A DNA stretch of 64,000 nt. Origin: Gammaproteobacteria bacterium (lineage in GTDB: Bacteria; Pseudomonadota; Gammaproteobacteria; Nevskiales; Nevskiaceae). Shown piece by piece: positions 57,593-64,000 of this stretch (position 1 is the first letter of the stretch; every line of letters starts with the position of its first letter). The notes below the pieces were generated by a model. The model saw only the letters and a program-made list of their open reading frames with translations. It did no database searches and was not told where the DNA came from. The stretch covers positions 1 through 64,000 of the forward strand of contig JAPLSA010000023.1 of the NCBI GenBank assembly GCA_026398815.1, read 5' to 3'. A program made the translations under genes and the position numbers.

Positions 57593-59116
57593 ATGCTGCA
57601 AGCCCTGCCGGGACCGACCCTGCGCAGGGTGCTGCTGCTGGTGGTGGCGCTGGTGGTGCTGCGGCTCGGCTGGATGTCGGACGATGCCTACATCAGCTTC
57701 CGCAGCGTCTGGAACCTGGTGCACGGCTACGGGCTGACCTGGAACACCGACGAGCGGGTGCAGGCGTTCACCCATCCGCTGTGGCTGTTCCTGATCGCCG
57801 CCGCTCACGCGCTGACCGACGAGATGTACCTGACCGCGATGGCGGTATCGGTCGCCTGTTCGCTGCTGGCCGTCTGGGTGGTGCTGCGCCGGCTGACTGA
57901 TGGCAATGCGGCGGCGGTCGCCTTCGTGGCGCTGCTGCTGGGCTCGCAGGCGCTGCTCGATTTCACCACCTCGGGGCTGGAGAACCCGCTGTCGTTCCTG
58001 CTGGTGGCGCTGTTCTGCGCGCAGTGGCTGAATCATCCCGCCGGCCATCGACCGCTGTTCGGGCTGATGCTCACCGGCTGCGGGCTGGCGCTGAACCGGC
58101 TCGATCTGGCGCTGATGGTGGCGCCGGCGCTGGCCATCGAGCTGTGGCAGCAGCGGTCGCGCCGGGCGCTGGGTCTTGCCGTCATCGCCCTGCTGCCGCT
58201 GCTGGCCTGGGAGCTGTTCTCGCTGCTGTTCTATGGCTTCCCGTTTCCGAACACCTACTACGCCAAGCTCAATACCGGCATCCCGAAGGCCGAGTACCTC
58301 GGGCAGGGCATGGTCTACCTGCTTGATGTCGCGACCCGCGACCCGGGCACGATGGCGATCCTGGTGCTGGCGCTGCTGGCTCCGTTCGCGCCGGGCGCTT
58401 CGCGGGCCCGGCTGCCGCTGGCGCTCGGCCTGCTGGCCTATCTGGCCTACGTGGTCAACGCCGGCGGCGATTTCATGCAGGGCCGCTTCGTCAGCGTGCC
58501 GGCGTTCCTGGCCGCGATCCTGCTGAGCAGCGACAGCGGCGGTGCCCGCTGGGCGGATCAGGATCGGGTCTGGCTGGTGGTCGCGGCGGTGCTGCTGCTG
58601 TCCGCCACGCGGCTGATTCCGTTCGAGGCGGCCGATCCGCCGATCCGCCCCAACGGCGTGGCCGACGAACGCCGCTACTACTTCGCGCAGACCGGGCTGG
58701 TCTACCACCAGCGCTACCGGCAGGTGCCGTTCAACCACCCCTGGGGCATGACCGGCAAGCGCATGCGGGGCGCGCCGAGCCAGTCGGTGCAGGTGTTCAA
58801 CGCGATCGGCTTCTCCGGTTTTGCCGCCGGCCCGGACATCCACATCGTCGACCAGCACGCGCTGTCCGATGTCTTCCTGGCCCGCCTGCCGAGCACGCGG
58901 CCCTGGCGCATCGGCCATTTCGTGCGCGAACTGCCGCCGGGCTACCTGGACTCGGTCGCCAGCGGCCGCAACCAGCTGGTCGACCCGGCGCAGCGGGCGC
59001 TGTACGACGACCTGCAGAAAGTCATTCGCGGCCCGCTGCTGGCGCCCGGACGGCTGGCCGCGATCTGGCGGCTCAACACCCGGCCGGCGATCGGTTCAGA
59101 ATCCGCCGCCCGCTGA
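57593..59116 (+). CDS. Polytopic membrane protein, glycosyltransferase-like
   Basis: A 507-residue protein with about ten membrane segments and a soluble C-terminal part (from about 350). The first loop holds SDDAYISFRSVWNLVHGYGL, with an acidic pair in the manner of GT-C glycosyltransferases that use lipid-linked sugars. The C-terminal region (VFNAIGFSGFAAGPDIHIVD) matches large proteins of similar type. Substrate unknown. It is inserted between panB and panC. A GTG at 57581 is another possible start. Confidence 0.72.
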   Translation: MLQALPGPTLRRVLLLVVALVVLRLGWMSDDAYISFRSVWNLVHGYGLTWNTDERVQAFTHPLWLFLIAAAHALTDEMYLTAMAVSVACSLLAVWVVLRRLTDGNAAAVAFVALLLGSQALLDFTTSGLENPLSFLLVALFCAQWLNHPAGHRPLFGLMLTGCGLALNRLDLALMVAPALAIELWQQRSRRALGLAVIALLPLLAWELFSLLFYGFPFPNTYYAKLNTGIPKAEYLGQGMVYLLDVATRDPGTMAILVLALLAPFAPGASRARLPLALGLLAYLAYVVNAGGDFMQGRFVSVPAFLAAILLSSDSGGARWADQDRVWLVVAAVLLLSATRLIPFEAADPPIRPNGVADERRYYFAQTGLVYHQRYRQVPFNHPWGMTGKRMRGAPSQSVQVFNAIGFSGFAAGPDIHIVDQHALSDVFLARLPSTRPWRIGHFVRELPPGYLDSVASGRNQLVDPAQRALYDDLQKVIRGPLLAPGRLAAIWRLNTRPAIGSESAAR

Positions 59117-59141
59117 CGTTCAGATGCTCTCGATCCCGACC

Positions 59142-59990
59142 ATGAAAACCCTGCACCTGGCCTCCGAACTGCGCGGCACCGTCGACCGCTGGCGCGCCCA
59201 GGGCGAGACCGTGGCGCTGGTGCCGACCATGGGCAACCTGCATGACGGCCATCTGGCGCTGGTCGCGGCTGCCCGTTCGCGCGCCGATCGGGTGGTGGTG
59301 ACGATCTTCGTCAACCCGCTGCAGTTCGGCCCGAACGAGGATTTCGGCCGCTACCCGCGCACGCTGCCGGACGACACCGCCAAGCTCGAAGCGGCAGGTG
59401 TCGACCTGCTGTGGGCGCCGCCGGTCGAGGAGGTCTATGTCAACGGCTACCCGCCGGCGACGACGATCACCGTCGCGCCGATCGCCGACGAGCTGGAAGG
59501 CGCCTTCCGGCCTGGCTTCTTCACCGGCGTCGCCACCGTGGTGGCGATCCTGTTCGCCAGCGTGCGGCCGGACATCGCCGTGTTCGGCGAGAAGGACTGG
59601 CAGCAACTGCAGATCGTCCGGCGGATGAACCAGGACCTGCGCTTCAGCATCGACATCGTCGGCTATCCGACCGCCCGCGCGGCTGACGGCCTGGCGCTGT
59701 CGTCGCGCAACCAGTACCTGAGCGCGCTGGATCGCCCGCGCGCGGCGGGGCTGCACGCGGCGCTGAAGGCGGTTGCCGCCGGCATCAGCGCCGGCCGCCG
59801 CGATTTCACCGCGCTGTGTGCCGAGCAGATGGCCGCGCTGGTCGCCGCCGGGTTCACGCCGCAGTACCTGGAAGTGCGCAGCCCGACGCTGGCGCCGGCC
59901 GCAGCCGGCGATCGCGCGTTCGTGGTGCTGGTCGCGGCCGTGCTCGGCGGCACCCGGCTGATCGACAACCTGCCGGTGCGGCTCGACTGA
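59142..59990 (+). CDS. panC: Pantothenate synthetase
   Basis: Joins pantoate and beta-alanine with ATP. The 282-residue protein has VPTMGNLHDGHLALV (HIGH-type motif), TIFVNPLQFGPNEDFGRYPR, FFTGVATVVAILF, FGEKDWQQLQIVRRM and ALSSRNQYL. ATG 59142 is preferred; another in-frame ATG lies at 59124. Confidence 0.95.
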   Translation: MKTLHLASELRGTVDRWRAQGETVALVPTMGNLHDGHLALVAAARSRADRVVVTIFVNPLQFGPNEDFGRYPRTLPDDTAKLEAAGVDLLWAPPVEEVYVNGYPPATTITVAPIADELEGAFRPGFFTGVATVVAILFASVRPDIAVFGEKDWQQLQIVRRMNQDLRFSIDIVGYPTARAADGLALSSRNQYLSALDRPRAAGLHAALKAVAAGISAGRRDFTALCAEQMAALVAAGFTPQYLEVRSPTLAPAAAGDRAFVVLVAAVLGGTRLIDNLPVRLD

Positions 59991-60127
59991 GTGGCGGCAG
60001 CCGGCCCGATCACCGGTTCCGTTCATCGGACCAGCATGATCCGTACGAAAGGTTTGTTGGCGCAGGCCGGCTATATCGTTACAATTTCGCGACTTGCGGC
60101 AGTGAACAATCCTGCCGCGACGGGCGT

Positions 60128-60191
60128 ATGTCTTTGTGGGCCGCCCTCGGTCGTTGAACATCTTGATTCCGGGTGCATGTCTTTGTGGGCC
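60128..60191 (+). repeat. Direct repeat upstream of panD
   Basis: ATGTCTTTGTGGGCC occurs at 60128-60142 and again at 60177-60191, 49 bases apart, each followed by RCCC. It lies in the 236-base gap between panC and panD, which otherwise shows no gene. The repeat may be a regulatory duplication or a chance local duplication. Confidence 0.5.
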
Positions 60192-60226
60192 ACCCGCGCG
60201 TCAGCCAACCATCCAGGAAGAAGCTC

Positions 60227-60607
60227 ATGCAACTGACGATGCTCAAGTGCAAATTGCACCGTGCGCGTGTGACCCACGCTGAACTCGACTACGAAGGTTC
60301 TTGCGCGATCGACGGGCGCCTGCTCGATCTCGCCGGCATCCACGAGTACGAGCAGATCCAGATCTACAACGTCGGCAACGGCGAACGCTTCACCACCTAT
60401 GCCATCCGCGCCGAAAACGGCAGCGGCATCATTTCGGTCAACGGCGCGGCAGCTCACAAGGCGCGGGTTGGCGATCGGGTGATCATTTGCGCGTACGCCG
60501 AGGTGGAAGCCAACGTCGCGAAGATGCACAAGCCGAAGCTGGTCTACTGCGACGAAGCCAACCGCGTCACCCGCACCGCCAACACGATTCCGGTGCAGGC
60601 GGCCTGA
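60227..60607 (+). CDS. panD: Aspartate 1-decarboxylase
   Basis: Makes beta-alanine for pantothenate. The 126-residue proenzyme has the self-cleavage site YEGSCAIDG (Gly24-Ser25), which forms the pyruvoyl group, [14 protein letters not shown] and [21 protein letters not shown] precedes ATG 60227. Followed by a terminator. Confidence 0.96.
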   Translation: MQLTMLKCKLHRARVTHAELDYEGSCAIDGRLLDLAGIHEYEQIQIYNVGNGERFTTYAIRAENGSGIISVNGAAAHKARVGDRVIICAYAEVEANVAKMHKPKLVYCDEANRVTRTANTIPVQAA

Positions 60608-60628
60608 TCGTCGCTGGCGGCAGCACGA

Positions 60629-60665
60629 AGGGACTCCGGCTTGAGTAAGCTTGAGTCCCTTTTTT
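60629..60665 (+). terminator. Rho-independent terminator after panD
   Basis: GGGACTC (60630-60636) pairs with GAGTCCC (60653-60659); CTT and AAG inside extend the fold. It is followed by TTTTTT (60660-60665). It ends the pan unit just before pgi. Confidence 0.82.
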
Positions 60666-60684
60666 ATTGCCGACGTGCCGCCCG

Positions 60685-62307
60685 ATGTCTGCACTGACGG
60701 AAAGCGCCGCCTGGCGTGCGTTGATCGCCCTCGCCGAGGCGGACCGGGGGATCACCACCGCCGCCCGATTCGCACAGGACCCGGAACGCGCCCGCCGCTA
60801 TGCGGCCGAGGCCTGCGGCCTGTACCTCGACTATTCCAAGCAGCGGCTCGGTGACGAGGTGCTGACGGCGCTGCTGGCGCTCGCCGATCAGCAGCAGCTG
60901 CCGGCCTGGATCAGCCGGATGTTTGCCGGCGAGGTGATCAACGCCACCGAGCAGCGCGCCGTCGGCCATGTCGCGCTGCGCGGCGCGGCGCCGGTGATGG
61001 ACGGCGAGCCGGTCACGGCCCTGGTCGACGGAGAGCTGGACCGGATGGTGGCCTTCGCCGAGGCCGTGCGCAGCGGCGACTGGCGCGGCGCCACCGGCGA
61101 GAAGATCACCGACGTCGTCAACATCGGCATCGGTGGTTCCGATTTCGGCCCGCGGATGATCTGGGAAGCGCTGTCGCAGAACGCGGTGCTGCCGCGCGCC
61201 CACTACCTGTCGAACGTCGACGGCGCGCAGCTCAGCCTGATCCTGTGCCGGCTCGATCCGGCCCGCACGCTGTTCGTGGTGACCTCGAAGACCTTCACCA
61301 CCCAGGAAACGATGGTGAATGCCCACGCGGCCCGTCGCTGGCTGACGGCGGCGCTCGGCGAAGCGGCGGTCGCCCGCCACTTCGCCGGGGTGTCGACCTC
61401 GCGTCCGACCACCGAGGCTTTCGGCATCGATCCGGCGCTGGTGTTCGGCTTCTGGGACTGGGTCGGCGGGCGCTATTCGCTGTGGTCGGCAGTGGGCCTG
61501 TCGGCGCTGATCGCGCTGGGTCCGGCGCGCTTCCGGGAGCTGCTCGCCGGCGCCCGGGCGATGGATCTCCACTTCCGCGATGCACCGATGCACCGCAACC
61601 TGCCGGTGCTGATGGCGCTGATCGCGCTGTGGAACACCAATTTCCTGGGTGCTGCCAGCCAGGTGGTGGTGCCGTATGCGCAGCGCCTGCACCGCTTCGT
61701 CGGCTGGCTGCAGCAGCTGGAGATGGAATCGAACGGCAAGGGTGTCGATCGCGACGGCCAGCCGGTCGATTACCCGACCACGCCGGTGATCTGGGGCGAT
61801 GTCGGCAGCAATGCCCAGCACGCCTTCTTTCAGCTCCTGCATCAGGGGCCGGCGCTCAACCCGGTCGATTTCATCCTGCCGCTCGAAGCCATCCACGGCT
61901 ATCCGGACCAGCAGCAGCTGCTGATCGCCAACTGCCTGGCGCAGAGCGCGGCGCTGATGCGCGGCAAGAACGCCGACCAGGTCCGCGCCGAACTGGCGGC
62001 CCAGGGCTTGGGCGGAGACGCGCTGGAAGCGGCGATCCCGCATCGCGTGTTCACCGGCAACCGGCCATCGAGCACGCTGCTGCTGCCACGGCTCGATGCC
62101 TTCCACCTCGGCGCGCTGTGTGCGCTGTACGAGCACCGCACCTTCGCGCTCAGCGTGCTGTGGAACATCAATGCCTTTGACCAGTGGGGCGTGGAGCTGG
62201 GCAAGCAGCTGGCGCGTGATGTCATCGCCGCACAGGCGAATCCGGCCGCCGCCGGCACGCTCGATCCCTCGACCCTGCAACTGCTGGAGCGCGCCCGTGC
62301 CCATTGA
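60685..62307 (+). CDS. pgi: Glucose-6-phosphate isomerase
   Basis: Interconverts glucose-6-phosphate and fructose-6-phosphate. The 540-residue protein has NIGIGGSDFGPRM, VTSKTFTTQETM, the signature DWVGGRYSLWSAVGLS, EMESNGKGVD (catalytic Glu), GSNAQHAFFQLLHQG with His, and FDQWGVELGK. ATG 60685 (MSALTESAAW) fits the family start. Confidence 0.96.
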   Translation: MSALTESAAWRALIALAEADRGITTAARFAQDPERARRYAAEACGLYLDYSKQRLGDEVLTALLALADQQQLPAWISRMFAGEVINATEQRAVGHVALRGAAPVMDGEPVTALVDGELDRMVAFAEAVRSGDWRGATGEKITDVVNIGIGGSDFGPRMIWEALSQNAVLPRAHYLSNVDGAQLSLILCRLDPARTLFVVTSKTFTTQETMVNAHAARRWLTAALGEAAVARHFAGVSTSRPTTEAFGIDPALVFGFWDWVGGRYSLWSAVGLSALIALGPARFRELLAGARAMDLHFRDAPMHRNLPVLMALIALWNTNFLGAASQVVVPYAQRLHRFVGWLQQLEMESNGKGVDRDGQPVDYPTTPVIWGDVGSNAQHAFFQLLHQGPALNPVDFILPLEAIHGYPDQQQLLIANCLAQSAALMRGKNADQVRAELAAQGLGGDALEAAIPHRVFTGNRPSSTLLLPRLDAFHLGALCALYEHRTFALSVLWNINAFDQWGVELGKQLARDVIAAQANPAAAGTLDPSTLQLLERARAH

Positions 62308-63349
62308 TCGCTTGCTGCCGGTCGTCGCGGTGGCCGCGCTGCTCACCGCCTGCGCGCCGCAGGTGACGCTGCGGGTGCAGGATTTCGGCTCCGGCGACGA
62401 GCGGCTGGAGCTGTCGAAGACGGCGTTCTTCCCGTCCACCGAGCGGGCCTCGGCCGCAGCCGCGCTGGCCACCCTGCTGTACACCGACGGCCTGACCACG
62501 GTCGGTCCCGGCCAGGTCGCGCCGCTGCTGGGCAAGAAAACGGCGGTGCCGGCGTTGCGCACGGAAATGCTCGACCTCGCGCGCCGCTTCGGCCGCCTGC
62601 CGTTCGTGCTGCCGCCGACGCTGAACGCGGTGCTCGCCGAAGTCCGCAGCGGCCAGCCGGTGCTGGTGTTTCAGCAGCTCGACGGCGGGCGCTATTCGGT
62701 GGTCGTCGGCGTCGATCCGGCGGGTAACCGGATGATCCTGCGCAGCGGCAAGGACGGGCGCGTCTACCAGCCGGTCGACGAATTCGTCAGCCGCTGGAAG
62801 GGCGGCAATGCCTGGGCGATGACGCTCAACGACGGCAACCGGGTGCCGGCTTCGGCGACCCAGGACGCCTGGATCGCCGCCGGCGAGGCCGCCACCGCAG
62901 CCGGTTATCCGGGGCTTGCCGAAAAGGGTGCCGTTGCCGCCATCGCCCGCTGGCCCAACGCGGTGGTGCCGTGGGTGGCGCTGGGCAATGCCCGCTACGC
63001 GATGAAGCAGTGGCAGACCGCGCAGGACGCCTATGTCGAAGCGCTCAAGCGCAAGCCGGACAACCCGGTGGTGCGCAACAACCTGGCGCTGGTGCTGCTC
63101 GAGCGGCGCTGCATTTCGCTGGCCGAGGAACAGCTGCAGCGCGCAGTCAGCGGCGAAACCGATCCCCGGTTGCTCGAGGCCTACGACAACACGCGGGCGC
63201 TGATCAATCGCTACAGCGGCACGGCGATCTACTGTCCGCCGCCGGACGACGCGTCAGCGCCCATCGAATATGAGATTGCACCGTTGAATCCGGAAACGCC
63301 GCGCGCGCCTGCAGCGCCGCGACGAGCGACGTCGCCGCCGAAGCGGTAG
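62297..63349 (+). CDS. C39-like, TPR-containing lipoprotein (PA2778 type) lacking catalytic residues
   Basis: A 350-residue lipoprotein (lipobox LLTAC, Cys19). The N-terminal part resembles the C39-like peptidase fold of PA2778 proteins: FFPSTERASAAAALATLLYT aligns with the QCGPAAL block of active members, putting Ser52 where the nucleophile Cys should be, and GGRYSVVVGVD lacks the catalytic His. There is no other Cys before the C-terminal region. The C-terminal part has TPR-like repeats (VPWVALGNARYAMKQWQTAQ) and a Pro-rich tail. The start is GTG 62297 after GGAG, overlapping pgi by 11 bases. The 3' end overlaps queG by 146 bases. Confidence 0.72.
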   Translation: MPIDRLLPVVAVAALLTACAPQVTLRVQDFGSGDERLELSKTAFFPSTERASAAAALATLLYTDGLTTVGPGQVAPLLGKKTAVPALRTEMLDLARRFGRLPFVLPPTLNAVLAEVRSGQPVLVFQQLDGGRYSVVVGVDPAGNRMILRSGKDGRVYQPVDEFVSRWKGGNAWAMTLNDGNRVPASATQDAWIAAGEAATAAGYPGLAEKGAVAAIARWPNAVVPWVALGNARYAMKQWQTAQDAYVEALKRKPDNPVVRNNLALVLLERRCISLAEEQLQRAVSGETDPRLLEAYDNTRALINRYSGTAIYCPPPDDASAPIEYEIAPLNPETPRAPAAPRRATSPPKR

Positions 63350-64000
63350 TCGCCGGGTTGGCCAGCGCATTGCCGATCGCCACGGCCAGGTTGCGCAGCC
63401 AGCGCGCGTAGCCGGCCCGACGCAGCGCCATGCCTTCGGTGCGCTGCAGGTAGTCGGCTTCGGTCCACGCGAACAGATCGATCAGGCGGGCGCTGTCGAG
63501 CCCGTGGCGCGGTGCGAAGTCCGGCGTCGCGTCGAGCTTCGCGTAGCGATTCCACGGACAGGCCAGCTGGCAGTCGTCGCAGCCGAAGATGCGGTTGCCG
63601 ATCAGCGGCCGCAGGTCTTCCGGAATGTCGCCGTGGTGCTCGATGGTCAGGTAGGAAATGCAGCGCCGCGCATCGAGCTGGTACGGCCCGGTGATCGCCC
63701 GTGTCGGGCAGATGTCGAGGCAGGCCGTGCAGCTGCCGCAGCGCGACGTCACCGGCTCGGCAGCAGTGGCTGCGATCGGCAGGTCGGTGCAGATCTCGCC
63801 GAGGAAGAACCAGGAACCGGCTTCGCGGTTCAGCACCAGCGTGTGCTTGCCGATCCAGCCCAGGCCGGCATTGCGGGCCAGCGCCTTTTCCAGCAGCGGC
63901 GCGCTGTCGGCGAACACCCGGTAGCCATGCGGGGCGATCTCCTCGGCCAGCCGTTCGGCCAGTTTCTTGAGCCGCTGCCGCATCAGCTTGTGATAGTCGC
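63204..64000 (-). CDS. queG: Epoxyqueuosine reductase (5' end beyond the window)
   Basis: Last step of queuosine tRNA modification, reducing epoxyqueuosine with a cobalamin and two 4Fe-4S clusters. Visible residues include ADSAPLLEKALARNAGLGWI, SWFFLGEI, the cluster motifs CGSCTACLDICPT and CDDCQLACPWN, and the C-terminal helical repeat region. The frame stays open to position 64000 (DYHKLMRQRLKKLA), so the N-terminal part is outside. The final 146 bases overlap the convergent lipoprotein gene. Confidence 0.93.
   Translation of the reverse strand, partial: DYHKLMRQRLKKLAERLAEEIAPHGYRVFADSAPLLEKALARNAGLGWIGKHTLVLNREAGSWFFLGEICTDLPIAATAAEPVTSRCGSCTACLDICPTRAITGPYQLDARRCISYLTIEHHGDIPEDLRPLIGNRIFGCDDCQLACPWNRYAKLDATPDFAPRHGLDSARLIDLFAWTEADYLQRTEGMALRRAGYARWLRNLAVAIGNALANPATTASAATSLVAALQARAAFPDSTVQSHIRWALTRRPAADSRSPCRCSD

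Overview
The window is high-GC chromosomal DNA, most likely from a gammaproteobacterium. The gene orders pcnB-folK-panB-panC-panD and ubiG-phosphatase-yciK, and a queG gene, point that way; a placement near Nevskiales or Xanthomonadales is inference only. The encoded physiology is that of a facultative autotroph able to oxidise methanol: a red-type (form IC/D) RuBisCO Calvin operon, a lanthanide-type methanol dehydrogenase (XoxF) with its accessory proteins, and the glutathione-linked formaldehyde pathway lie within 30 kb. Formaldehyde would be oxidised to formate, and CO2 could be refixed by the Calvin cycle.

Layout. 1-1090: accessory edge. The end of an IS3-family element has cut the 5' part off a DUF1883-TIR (NADase-like defence) gene, which is followed by an integron attC-like site of about 132 bp. 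1091-10997: Calvin operon cbbL-S-X-F-P-T-Z-A on the minus strand, with divergent cbbR. 11004-16855: five tightly coupled minus-strand genes (cti, lipid kinase, phosphoesterase, PAP2 phosphatase, and a metallo-beta-lactamase-fold protein that has lost its zinc ligands). 16929-29262: methanol/formaldehyde region (SoxYZ-like carrier, metallohydrolase, small Cys protein, xoxJ, xoxG, fghA, frmA, a sigma-54 activator, two exported proteins of unknown role, xoxF). 29793-32978: thiolase, lipoprotein, and a Fur-box-controlled run of three overlapping genes of unknown function. 32903-36214: TetR regulator, twin operators, Baeyer-Villiger-type monooxygenase and SDR. 36287-45255: HNH protein, HPP-CBS protein, transglutaminase/DUF2126 protein, leucine-type dehydrogenase, pncC, ubiG, mupP-like phosphatase, yciK. 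45281-52391: intergenic repeats, a sigma-54-like promoter and flgGHIJKL. 52421-54618: VOC protein, fpr, a truncated P450, a serine-recombinase remnant and tRNA-Glu(CTC). 54796-64000: pcnB (apparently without a canonical start codon), folK, panB, a membrane protein, panC, panD, pgi, a C39-like protein lacking its catalytic residues, and queG (cut by the window end).

The most novel-looking parts are the truncated TIR cassette with its attC, the Fur-box trio at 31766-32978, two independent enzyme-fold proteins with lost active sites, and the non-canonical pcnB start. No CRISPR array or rRNA was seen.
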